The notes below the pieces were generated by a model. That model ran no database searches and had not been told where the DNA came from. It saw only the letters and a list, made by a program, of their open reading frames with translations. 64,000 nt of DNA. Source: Lepus europaeus (Eukaryota > Chordata > Mammalia > Lagomorpha > Leporidae). The stretch spans positions 95,539,948 to 95,603,947 of the forward strand of contig NC_084835.1 in NCBI RefSeq assembly GCF_033115175.1, read 5' to 3'. Below, one piece after another: positions 12,417 through 25,100 of the stretch (the stretch's first letter is position 1; the number at the start of each line of letters is the position of its first letter). A program made the translations under genes and the position numbers.

Positions 12417-13367
12417 TACAAACGTTCTATAAACAAAGATGCCATTCCAGTCATTTAAAATATTAACTGGCGATTTTCACAAAACCATTTACATAGTTTT
12501 AACCTTTCCACATAAAACTGTCTTATGGGGTAAACAAACCTCTAAAAACACAAAAAAGTAAACAACTTATCTAGTTCTCACAGACTGAAGAAACAACAGT
12601 GACACCCTTTAATGAGCTACTTTACTAAGAAATGGAAACATGATAATTTTGGGGAGAGAAATGGTTCACAATAAATAGAAATGGTTCACAATACAATCTT
12701 ATACAGTATAGTCCAATTATGATAATGTAGGATTGCTCTTATGGGCTGATATTTATGCATATTAAAAAACACATCATCATTGTAAAAAGGGCACAGACTT
12801 TTCTACAAAGATTTTTCTACCAATGAAAATATTCAGATATTGGTCTGGACTCATCATGGGGACCAATTAATAAAATAACAAATGCAAGAAAAGAACAATA
12901 CCAGCATCATGTGACTAACTGACTTTACACAATCAGAGAGCATTGCTCTTCATAGTGCCTATAAATCTGAACTATTCACAACAGACATACACAGATAAAG
13001 TACTTAACCAAACAGTTTAAAGTTATCCAAGTCACCTGTTTACCACTTTATATGTATTAGTTTTTAGAAAATCCTTTAAATTTTATCTAGGGAGATAATC
13101 ACTCTCACATCATAGCTAACTCATAAGGAATCAAAACTTTGGAAAAAAATTCATCCCTGAGAAGTGAGAGATAGAAAAATATTTTAAAAAAAACGGAAGC
13201 GATAGTTCTGTACCCTTTTAACAATCTTTGCCATGGCATGAACTATTAACAGTCAGCAATCAAATGTATTCCAATTCTGTAGAATTACTGCCTCTGATGA
13301 TCTGATCTTTTTATAATGAAACTACAAATGTAACATTAAAAAAAAATCAGATAAATAAAACTCTGGT

Positions 13368-13373
13368 TTTATT
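13368..13373 (-). terminator. IER3IP1: Possible proximal polyadenylation signal of IER3IP1
   Basis: The minus strand reads AATAAA about 125 nt after the TGA. Its use would give a mature 3'UTR of only about 150 nt. The hexamer is certain; its use is inferred. Confidence 0.4.
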
Positions 13374-13495
13374 GTCAGCTTTACATTTTTGTCAAGTGCA
13401 AGGTCGGCCTGCGGAGCTATGAATATTCCAATGACTGAAGTAGTTAACTTCTGCTGGCATCTCTTCTTCTGAGTCTCCATTTTTCCCACTGATGT

Positions 13496-13551
13496 TCACC
13501 CGAATAACAAAAGTAATACAATTGCAATTGAGTTTACTATTATTAATGGCA
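13496..13551 (-). CDS. IER3IP1: IER3IP1 coding exon 3 (C-terminal membrane segment and stop)
   Basis: The terminal coding exon contributes 56 nt: the end of codon 65, then PLIIVNSIAIVLLLLFG and TGA at 13498-13496. The acceptor tract CTTTTTCTTTTCTTTGCAG is a strong polypyrimidine acceptor. Ending two residues after the hydrophobic run is normal for the family and leaves almost no C-terminal tail. Confidence 0.96.
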
Positions 13552-16500
13552 CTGCAAAGAAAAGAAAAAGTTTGTTACTGTAAAGAAAAATTCTGGGGTG
13601 GAGGGTGATGGTGAGGAAGGAAAAAAAACATTAAGCAGTAGTTCCTAGCATTCAGGAAGGATGAAAATAGCGAACAATATACTTGTGTTACAAATAGTGA
13701 TAACAGAGGACTATTCAAAGATGTTCTGGATCATAAAGCCCAAAGCTTGTTTTAAAAAGGGCTAGGAGGCGGGGAGCCGGTGCTGTGGCATAGCAGGTAA
13801 AGCCACTGCCTGCAGCACTGCCATCCCATATGGTACCAGTTTGAGTCCCAGCTGCTCCAATGCCAGTCCAGCTCCCTGCTACTGTACCTGGGAAAGCAGC
13901 GGAAGATGGCCCAAGTGCTTGGGTCCCTGTATCCATGTGGGAGACCCAGATGAAGCTCCTGGCTCCTGGCTTTGGATCAGCCCAGATCCAGCCATTGCGC
14001 CCATTTGGGGAGTGAACCAGCAGGTGGAAGATCTCTGCCTGTCTCTGTAACTCTACCTTTCCAACAAATACATTAATCTTTAAACAAAGGGGGGGGGTTG
14101 GCGTTGTGGCGTAGTGAGTAAAGCCACCGCATGCGAAGCTGGCACCCCATATGGATGCCAGTTCATATCTCTGCTGCTCTAGTTCAGATCCAACTCCCTG
14201 CTAATGATCTGGGAAAAGCAGCAAAAGATGGCTCAAGTACTTGGGTCTCTGCTACCCCCGTAGGAGACCCAGATGAAGCCCCTGGCTCCTGGCTTCGGCC
14301 TTGCCCAGCCTTGGAGGTTGTGGCCATCTGGGGAGTGAACCTGTAAATGGAAGATCTCCACCCCTACTTTGCAACTCTTTCAAACAGTCTTTTTTTTTTT
14401 GAAAGGGGCTTGTGTAACTGGGAATAAGATCACGTTGGCCCACCTAGACGCAGGTCAAACTTCTGTGGAGAGTATTGGTGCAACTCTGGGAACACAGAAG
14501 CACACTGGCTAAGGCAGAGGGAGACCCACAGGGCTGCCAGTGACACTTGAGATTAGAAATACAGTGCAACATGAATTCATTTAACACTATATCCAAAATT
14601 GTCATTAAAGTAGCTAACAGAAGAGGCCCTGAATTTAATGTTTAAATGAAAGGTTCTTGGACTCTTCTTTCTTGAATTGCTTGAAAATATTTTCCAATAT
14701 AATGACAGCTATGGGACATTTATTTTTTTGTTGAAAGATGACTTTGCACCTTGGAAGCAACAAAGTTTCCAAAAGGCTTCTCATTCTTTCAGCTGTGACA
14801 GGTAACAAACAGATCAGCCACTGAGCATTCCATTTGCATCAATGGCTTAGCAAGAAATAAGAGGCAAACAGAAATAAACCAATATCCAAGCAGTAAAGCC
14901 AAGTTAAAGAGAAAAAAATTCCCACTACAAAAAGGGCAGTTGATGGTATTAACACTCAGAAGCTTTGCTACTTAGATTGAACCACAAAATTAAAACTTAA
15001 GAGGGCTCTACAAGGTTTTCTTCTTACCTCTCATCACGGTTCTTACAGATCGAACAAGGTTCATTAGCTGAGATTTAATTCCTGGCTCCTCTCCGAATCC
15101 GCCAATTCCCTGGTCTGTTCCCCAGCCAACTGAATAATATGAAGATGATTAGCTGCATTAAAATTTATTATGTACTTGTCCTGCTCCCTCATTAATCATC
15201 TTTTAAAAGATTAGTCTGAGCCTATGTTACGACATAAAATATAAAGTCATATGTGTAGGAAAAATTCAATGATATTAAGTATTTTAATTTTTTTTTACTT
15301 GATACCAGGAACAACTTAATTTCATTTCATTTACACCTTGATGTTTAAAAAAAAAAATACCACTACAGTCTGAATTATTCCATCACATTTAATTCAGTGT
15401 AGATGACTGCTATGATAACCCTTTTGGCTTTTACTCCTTTTCTAAAGCACCAAATACAGAATTTCTCAGGTCAGAGCTGGAAACCAAAGCATACTGCCAA
15501 GCTGAATAATGAATTAGCTCAATGAAGAATTCATAAAACCTAACGTATGAAACCGTGGTGTGAATCGCTGTCCGCATGACTTGGAGAAACTCTCGCACAC
15601 AGCTTGGTAGGGCTGCAGGGCACGCGCCAGCCGCCAGCAGGACACAGCCCTTTGCCCTCTCACCAGGATCTCTCTCAGTGTTGAGGTGAGGAATTCACCC
15701 ACCACCTCCCTTATTCCCTGTAAATGTGTCTTTGACCTTTCAGGTTATTTTCCCATCATATCATTAATCATTATTTATCTTTATGTGTTTTAAGCTGCCT
15801 TATACATTCTTCTAAAGACTGACATGTCCTCACTTCTGCAGTTTATCCTTCTCTTGTCCTCATTTCAGGTCCACTTGTCACTATCTCATATGACTACGGG
15901 CTGAATTAACTCCTGAAATGCTAACCCTTAAACTGAAGAGAAAGAACAAGTCTTTGTTTTACACAAGAAAGAACCAAATATCAGGAAATAAGATTTCACT
16001 TTGCTTAATCAACTTTTATTTGGTTGACATAAAGGCTAAATACTGGTGCTTGCTTCTGTGTCACTGACATATGCTGTGGAATACAACTAAGTTAAAAGTC
16101 AAGTTCACAACAGAGCTGATGTTTTATGACTCCTGCAAGGCCTGGCTCAGGTTCTGCTGAGAGCCCTGCAGTCCACAGAAGTGTCACTCTTTTGTAAGCT
16201 TATGTACACCCACCATCACACCTGTTACTCCCACGGCCCTTACTATCTTTGGGGAGATTTTCTCAGTAAACTCCAAACTCCTTACATTCCTGCCTTATAT
16301 CCAACCACAAGTACAGCTGGCTCTCTACATCCATCGGTTCAGCATCCATGGATTCAACCAATCACAAATGGAGACTATTAGGGGAAAAAGATGTACAGAT
16401 TTTCATTCCTGTCATTACTCCCTAAACAATACAGTATAACAACAATTTACATACAATGCATTATGCTTTACAGGTCAGAGATGATATAAAGTACATGGGA

Positions 16501-19500
16501 GGCTATATGAAAATAGTATGTCACTTTATGTATGGAACTTGCAATCCACAGATTTTGGTATCTGCAAGAATCCTAGAACCAGGCCCCCATGAACAAAGAC
16601 AGACAACTACGCTGGCATTCCTAGCAGCTCCGTCATTAACTGCTAGGCATGTTAAAGGCAGCTGTGTCTTACTCTTCTTTTTTTAAAAAGATTTATTCAT
16701 TTATTTGAAAGGCGGAGTTACAGAGGGGCAGAGGCAAAGAGAGCAAAAGAGGTCTTCCATCGACTGGCTCACTCCCTAAGTGGCTAGAGCTGGGCCAGTC
16801 TAAAACCAGGAGCCAGGTGCTTCTTCCGGGTCTTCCATGTGGGTGCAGGGGCCCAAGGACTTGGGCCATCTTCCACTGCTTTCCCAGCTCATAGCAGAGG
16901 GCTGGATAGGAAGCGGAGCAGCTGGAACTCAAACCAGCACCCATATGGGATGCTGGCACTGCAGGCAGCGGCTTTACCCGCTACGCCACAGCGCAGGCCC
17001 CAAGCTTCTCATCTAGATCTGACTTCAGCATCAGGCCTCTCCTAATTCCCTCCTACACATCATAATAACCCTGCACAAATCTCTTTGTGCCTCGAAAAAT
17101 CCAGATTATGGTGACTTTGTTCTCCTGGGGCAGTTATTTCCAAGTGTGTCTATCATATCATAAGTTCCCAGAGGACAAGGACTTCAATTTTTTCATCATT
17201 CTTCACCTTTCTACTCTTGCCTACTCCCCATCCCACAGCAAGAGCTTAGCAAATGTTTGTGGAATTAAAATGAATTATAGTAGACTGAGTTCATCTACGA
17301 TAAGGTAAGCTAAGGTACATTGTAGGATCACAGATAAGACTTCCAAAAACTCTGTCTTCATTTTTAAAACATATGAATTATATGAAGTATATACATCTAC
17401 TCACACTAAGGACAATTTCAGGAATGTTAAGACGTGAAGTAATGTGCACCACGGAGTCAAGGGCACAACACATGCCTGCATCTTGCCTCAGCGATAGCGC
17501 TCTCCTACCTACGGATCTACTGCTCTCCCTGCCCCTCTCTCCGGAAGCAAACACACTTATGTTGCTTCTCCAACATTTGCTTTTACTGTATCGCAAGTCT
17601 TCATCCAACTTCTTTCCTTCACACGTCTGTCTCACTCTTCCAGGCAGCTCAGTCAGTATTCCTCACTGTATGACAGTCCTCTTTGTAATCGAAGTTCAAA
17701 GATATAGTACTTACAGCACTGTTAAAATTATTTCCTATTAGTTTCTGGCCACAACATACAAAATGACCACCATCAGTTGTGTCATCCAAACTGCTAAAGG
17801 AAAATTTATATGGCAAAGCACAACGAGTGGAATAATCTTCTAACTAGTTCATGGTATCACTTACATAAACTCAATATGACGCTGTGCACAATAAGAAAGC
17901 AGCCTTTTCTGATTAACCATGATGGATATAACTTTGCTCTTTGCTTTCTCAGGAAACCTACTAAAAATGACAATAAAGGAGAAATAAAAGAAGTCTCCAG
18001 GCAAAGAAGTCAATCAAAATATGCACAGTAAACAACAAAATGGAAGAGTAACTGATTTAGCAGAGAAAGTTGAAATGTGAACCCAATAGAGAGCATAAAA
18101 TTAAAAAACTGAGGTGAATCACTGAGGATCCTGGGAAAGGTGAGAGAAACCTCAAAAAGCCAGTGTGAGCCATGGGGATGGCAATCAGGACTAACTACGA
18201 CTCGGTGTAAGAGCCTCCCCTTGCCTGGACTACTCTGATGGGAAGACGGTTCTCTTTCTCCCCATCAGAAGTTACCATGTTTTATGCTCAGCAGAGACTG
18301 AAACACAGAAGCTCTGCACTGGAGAGCAGGGAAGAGGGAAAGTCTGAATACCAATGTGTAAGACGCCTGCCCACTCTCCGTAACGGTCTCCTTTGGCAGT
18401 CTGGATGTATAAACTTAAATTCTGCAGAGAGGAAGTTAGAAAATTACTCTGGAAATTGGCCAGCTTCCTGGGAGTACTCACCTCAGTGCCAAAGCCAACG
18501 TCATTCACCTTCCAGTGAGTGCCACCAGTAAACAAGCCCAAACACACACACAGGGCTTCCTAGGAGCCTTTCAGTGCCTTACGCTTCGCTATGAATTGAC
18601 GGTGCAGAGGGAACAATTTTTTACAAGGAATGGTAGGTTCAAAAAACAGAAAGACTTGGAGAAAGACACAATGCAAGAAGAAAGCATTTTTTTAAAAAAT
18701 ACACAGGAAGGGGGCCGGCGCTGTGGCATAGCAGGTAAAGCCGCTGTCTGCAGGGCCGGCGTTCCATATAGGCGCTGGTTCAAGCCCTGGCTGCTGCACT
18801 TCCCATCCAGCTCTCTGCTGTGGCCTAAAAAGCAGTAGAAGATGGCCCAAGTCCTTGGGCCCCTCCACCTACGAGGGAGACTCGGAGGAGGCTCCAAGCT
18901 CCTGACTTGGGATCAGTGCAGCTCTGGCCATTGCAGCCATCCTGGGAGTGAACCAGCAGATGGAAGATTCTCTCTCTTTCTCTCTCTGTCTCTGCCTCTC
19001 TGTAACTCTGCTTTTCAAATAAATAAATAAAATATTTTTTAAAAATCTGTAGGAAGAGCTACTGTAGCTATGAAACAAAAACAGGATACCAAGAAAAGGA
19101 ACCTACAACGACCAAGGTGGAGCTCATTATTAGGATAAAACATTTTTAAAATCAAGTGTTGAAAAGAATAAGTTGAGGAAGCTTAGCAGACAAAGCAAAA
19201 GTAAAGAAAAAAGCAAGAAAATCAAAGCATCAATGTACCAAAATACCCAAAGTTTCAAAAAGAGAGAAGAAAAAAAATCAGAAGAAAATATCAAATAAAC
19301 ATTAAAGGAAAATATTCCATAACTGAAGGACATGAGCCTTTTGCCCAAAGAATCCAATCAGAACACAGCCCAACAAATAAAAAAAGATCCTCCTTTTGGG
19401 TACCTTATTGTAAAATTTCAGAAACTTCAAGATAAAAAGAAGACCATGAAGGTTCAGACAAGTAAGGTTCCCTACAAAGAACCAGAAAAGAAAATGGCAT

Positions 19501-22082
19501 GAGGTGACTCAATAGCAATATTGGAGATGGAAAATGGAATGATGCCTTCAAAACTCTGAAGAAAAATTAGTTCCAATCTAGACCACAATTCAACTAGAAG
19601 AATAAAAGTCATCATTTTTCTATGGTTCAGCAGTGAGTGACATTCACAGTGACTGCAAACAGGGAAAACGGATACACTCAACCAGCTGAACAAAGATAGG
19701 GCAGGAAGGGCACATGTGTATGTGTGGTCATGCAAGTGTCACAAGTATGAGAGTGCTACTGGGGGGATAATTGTGCTAAACCCTTCTGCTGTGGTTTGAG
19801 TTCCCCCAAGGCTTCATGTGTTGAATGTAATCTTTTCTGTGAGGTATCAAGAAGGTGAAAACTTAAATCTAACTATGGTGTTTAGAAGTGGAGTCTTCGG
19901 AAAATGATTAGGATTGGATAAGGTCATTAGGGTAAAACCCTCAGCCTAACTGAATCCTGGTTGTAAGAAAGAGAGAGATCACACAAACACACGTGTGTAC
20001 CCCCTTCTCTTGTGACACCTGAGCTGCCTTGGAAATCTACCAGCAAAAAGGCCATCAGGTGATGCAGCCCCACAAACTTGTACTTCCTGAACCATGAGCA
20101 AAAGTAAATTTTTCTTTATAAAGTAGCCTGCCTCAGGTATTGTGTTAGAGTAACAAAAAAATATAAATAAAAAATGGACTATTATACCTTCAAGAGTAGT
20201 TAAATCAGGGCCTGGTGCTGTGGTGTAGTAGGCTAAGCTTCTGCCTGCAGTGCCAGGATCCCTCATGGGTGCCGGTTCTAGTCCCAGCTGCTCCGCTTCT
20301 GATCCAGCTCTCTGCTATGGCCTGGGAAAGCAGCAGAAGATGGCCCAACTGCTTGGGCTCCTGCACCTGTGAGAGATCCGGAGGAAGCTCCTGGCTCCTG
20401 GCTTCAGATTGGCCCAGCTCCTGTTATTGAGGGCATTTGGGGAGTGAACCAGCGGATGGAAAACCTCTGTCTGTAACGCTACCTCTCAAAGAAATAAAAA
20501 AAAAAAAAAAAAAAGAGTAGGTAAATCAGACGTGGAAGAGTTGAAAATAGCTGTGTATGAGGAGTGGGGCTCAGGGTTAGATGAAATGGGATAAGAGGCT
20601 TCCGTCTTTCCTTCTGACTTTGAAAACCACACACACATACTATTTTGATACAAATGAAAATGAAAAAGAAAGGCTGCCCAGAGGCTTAGCCACTGGAGAA
20701 AGGAGGCCTAGGCGGAGAGCCAGGACATCCCGAAGGCTGGGGCAGATCTAAAATCAGGAGCTTCAGCCACAAGTCGTGTGGAATATTTAAAACTGTGTTT
20801 CAGAACAACCATTAAGTGGTGATGGTGTTTTCATTTTCTTTACCTGCTTTTTAAAAATTTATCATTACTAAAATTATTGATCTTTTCCACACACAGCCAC
20901 AATTTCTGATGGCAAAAAGAATTTAAGCACTACATGGATCATACACTCAATTTTAATAGAAGCCACAATTCTCAGCAACCTTTTTTCTGTCCAACCAGTT
21001 CCAAAAATATGTTTAAAACTATATTTTGACATGATGAAAGGAGTTGACTCCCAGAAAAAATACATTTTTAACATTAAACTGCTCTTCACCCAAATGGGAT
21101 AAAAATCGTGTAATATTGAAATTACTGTAATTTAAGCATCAGCATTGAAATAATTAAAACAAATGGTAATTTCTCAGTTAATTGTTGCCTATCTCTCTTC
21201 TTATGCCAGCAGAATGAAAAAGAGAACAGAATTTTGGGTGAAGGGAGTAAATCATTTGTCTAGACATTCTAGATAAATACAACAGGAGACGTAAAAGACC
21301 AGGTGCCAAGGATTATCTTTTATGATAACTAATCATTTTCCCTTCAATTGCTGCAGAGGGAGTCTCCGTTGTTTTTCTTAGGAAGATGCCAGAGTTTTAA
21401 GGGGATTTTCTTTCTTTCTTTCTTTCTTTTTTTTTTTTTTTAAGAGAAAGATTTAATTCTGCAGCTTTCTTGTCACTTCCACAGCTACAGTACCTACCAG
21501 AGAAAAATTATCAGACTAGCCAGCAGTGGTTGTTTCAGTAATGAAGTTAAATAGAAAAAGTTACTAATTGCAAACACCAAGCATGTTCTGCTGCCCAGAT
21601 TTCAAAAGAACCAAAAAACAACAACAACAAAATCACAAAATTGGAAGTCCATCCAGGTTTAATCAACATCTAGCTAGACAATAGACCTCAAATCAGGAAT
21701 TTCAGAACTATGATGATGGTAAAGTTATTCAGTTAGACACATTTTTTGATTGCTAGAACTGTAAAGATAAGAACATCCTACTCTTCCTCAGTCTACCAGA
21801 AGAGGCAGAAAGGAACTGACAGTGGTGCTATGACCCTTGAAGATGGGTAAGTCTGGGGGAGAGGGAAATGTCAGAGGCAGGTCTAAAGGATGAGCTGCGT
21901 CAGCCCAAGCAAGAGGGTAAGTCAAGGCCACTGAAACAGAGAGACAGCATCAGCGAAGGCTCCGCAGTGAGGAAGTCTACCATGGTGAGGTCTCCCCATC
22001 TCTCTTTCTCTCTGCTGCTCAAATAAATAAAAATGGAAACAAACAAACAAAAAAAATCAAAGAGTAATTGCAAAACCCTGTT

Positions 22083-22122
<40 letters not shown>

Positions 22123-25100
22123 AAAGAAGCCAGTATTGTGGCATTGCCAATAAAGCCAACGCCTGCAACACAAGGATCCCATAAGGGCGCCTATTTCTGT
22201 CTCTGCTGCTCCACTTCAGATCCAGCTCCCTGCTAATGACCTGGAAAACACAGCAGAGGATGGCCCAAGTGTTTGGGCCCTGCCACTCACATGGGAGACC
22301 CAGAAACTCCTGGCTTTGGCCTGGCCCAGTCCTAGCTGGTGCAGCCATCGGGGGAGTGAACCAGCAATGAAAGAGCTCCTCTCTCTCTTTGTAGCTCTGA
22401 CTTTCAATGAAAATAAATACATCTTAAAAAGAAAGAGGGGCCAACGCTGTGGTGTAGCAGGTAAAGTCACCGCCTGCAGTGCCAGCATCCTATACGGGTG
22501 CCAGTTCAAGTCTTGGCTGCTCCATTTCTGATCCAGCTCTCTGCTGTGGGCTGGGAAAGCAGTAGAAGATGGCCCAAATCCTTGGGCCCCTACATCCACG
22601 TGGAAGACCTGGAGGAAGCTCCTGGCTCCTGGCTTCACATTGGAACAGCTCCGGCCATTGTGGCCAATTGGGGAGTGATCCAGTGGATGGAAGACCTCTA
22701 TTCTGCCTCTCCTTCTCTCTCTGTATAAATCTGACTTTCAAATAAATAAATAAATCTTTAAAAAAAAAAAGACAATAAAATTTTAGGACTCCTCTAATTA
22801 GGCCATGGACGATATAAAGGATAAGGTTGGCCAGGGTGTGCCTGTCTCTCTCTCTGTCCCTCACCTGCCACAGTACTATATAAAATGCCAATTACTCTGG
22901 GAGTACCTAAATATGCAGGGGAGGTCATTCAAATAACTGAATGTACAAATATTTTCTGCTCAATACTAAATACTATGCCTTTCTACTTATTCTTTAAGGT
23001 GATTCAGTGCTATTACAAGACTCGCAGTACTTCTTGGAAATCCGAAGTGTATTAAGAAAGTTAAGAAGACAGCTCAGGAAATGGGGTGAAACAAAGCTAT
23101 GAGCCAGCTTACTGAGCAACTGGAAGTGTCCATTTCTGAAATACTAAACTGAACAAAGTGATTACTCCTGGAGAAAACTCATAGTCCCAAACCAGAAGCA
23201 GTACCTTGTTTTTTAATGGTCTGTGAGATAAGAATGTGATATTAAAAGAAAACCAGCTTTATTCAGATTTAATTCACCTACCATTCAGCTCATACATTTA
23301 CAGTACTTAGTTCCAGGGGTTTTAAGTGTATTCACAGAGTTGTACAACTACCACCACACTCAACTTTAGAATATTTTTATCATCTCACAGAAAGCCCATA
23401 CGCATTAGCAACCACTTCGTATCCCATCAGATCCTCAGCAGCACATAATCACTAACCTTCTGTCTCTACAGAATCGCCTGCCGTAGACATTTCATAGAAG
23501 CAGTAGCATATGATTTGTGGTCCTTCATGACTAGCTTCTTTCATTGCGCGCCATGATTTCAAGGCGCATCTAGCTGCAGCATGTATCAGTACTTACTTTT
23601 AATTGCCAAATGGTATTGCACAGTACTATGTTTCAGTTATACATGCATCCGTTGTTGGACATCTGGGTTGTTTCCATTTCTGGCTATTCTGAATAAAGCT
23701 GCTACAAACATGTGCTTTTGTGAGAACATCTATTTTCATCCCTCCTGGTGCAGGTAGGAAGTAGAATCATTGAGTTGTATAGTAACTATGGGTTTTTTTC
23801 TTTTTTGCTTTCTTTAGTAACTATGTTTTATAAAATACTTGAAAAGCAGGGTGATTTGACAAAGAGAGTTCTTCCCTCTGCTGGTTCACTCCCAAAATGG
23901 TCACAACAGCCAGGATGAGGTCAGGCCAAAGTCAAGAGCCTGGAGATCCATTGTGTCTCCTCTGTGGGTGGCAAAACTCATGTATTTGGGTCACTTGAGG
24001 CTTTTCAGGTGCCTTAGCAGGGAGATGGACTGTAAGTGGAGGAGCCTGGATTTGGACCAGATGCAGCTCATGCAGCTCTCTGCTATGGCCTGGGAAAGCA
24101 GTAGAAGATGGCCCAAGTCCTTGGGCCCCTGCACCCATGTGGGAAGACCCAGAGGAAGCTCCCAGCTCCTGGCTTTGGATCAGTACAGTTCTGGCTGTTG
24201 CAGCCAATTGGGGAGTGAACCAGCAGATGGAAAACCTCTCTCTCTCTCTCTCTCGCTGCCTCTCCTTCTCTCTGACTTTCAAAAATAAACCTTTAATATA
24301 TATATATATACACATATATATATGTATGTATATATGAAAAACGTCACTAACATTTGTCTTTTTTTTTTTTTTTTTTTTTTTTTTAGGATTTTATTTATTT
24401 GAAAGGTAGGATTACAGACAGGGGGAGACAGAGAGAAAGGTCTTCCATCCACTGGTTTACTCCCCAAATGGCTGCAACAGCCAGAGCTGGGCCATTCCGA
24501 AGCCAGGAGTCAGGAGCCTCCCCTGGGTCTCCCACACGGGTGGAGGGGCCCAAGCACTCAGGTTTTGTTCCGCTGCTTTCCCAGGCCACAAGCAGAGAGC
24601 TGGATCAGAAGAGGAGCAGCTGGGAAACAAACCTGCATCCATATGGGATGCTGGCAACACAGGTGGAGGCCAAGCATACTAAGCCACAGCGCCAGCCCCA
24701 TTCGCCTTTTCTATTGGAGTCACCCTACGTGATGTTAAGTGGGATGACATTATGGTTTGATGTGTACTACTCTAATGATTAATAATGATGACCATCTATT
24801 CCTGTGCTTACTGGTCATTTGTATATGTTCTTTGGGAAAAAAAAAAATGTCTAACCAGCTCCCTTGCAAATGTCTTAGTCAGGTTATTTCTTTTATTGAG
24901 TTGCAGTAATTCTTTACATTTTCTGGATAGAAGTCCCTCATCAGACACATCAGTTGCAAGTATTTTCTCCCATTCTGCAGTTGTCTTTTCAAGCTCTTCA
25001 TAGTGTTCTTCAAGGCAAAAAAGGTTTTAATTTTCATGAAGCTCAATTATCTTCGACACTGTGTTTCTGTATTGTACTTACGAAGGCTTAAAACCTAACC

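Larger units (their letters stand above)
12395..13495 (-). other. IER3IP1: IER3IP1 3' untranslated region
   Basis: About 1.1 kb of AT-rich, SINE-free sequence lies between the stop codon and the distal poly(A) signal. It contains a short direct repeat of AGAAATGGTTCACAATA (about 12658-12674 and 12677-12693, plus-strand reading). An earlier AATAAA on the minus strand at 13368-13373, only about 125 nt after the stop, could give a short-UTR isoform. The left edge is estimated from the signal position, not from transcript data. Confidence 0.75.
13554..15027 (-). other. IER3IP1: IER3IP1 intron 2
   Basis: A 1.47-kb intron (about 13552-15027) between coding exons 2 and 3. It contains two head-to-tail plus-oriented SINEs (13771-14088 and 14091-14400). 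The remainder is AT-rich unique sequence. Confidence 0.9.
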
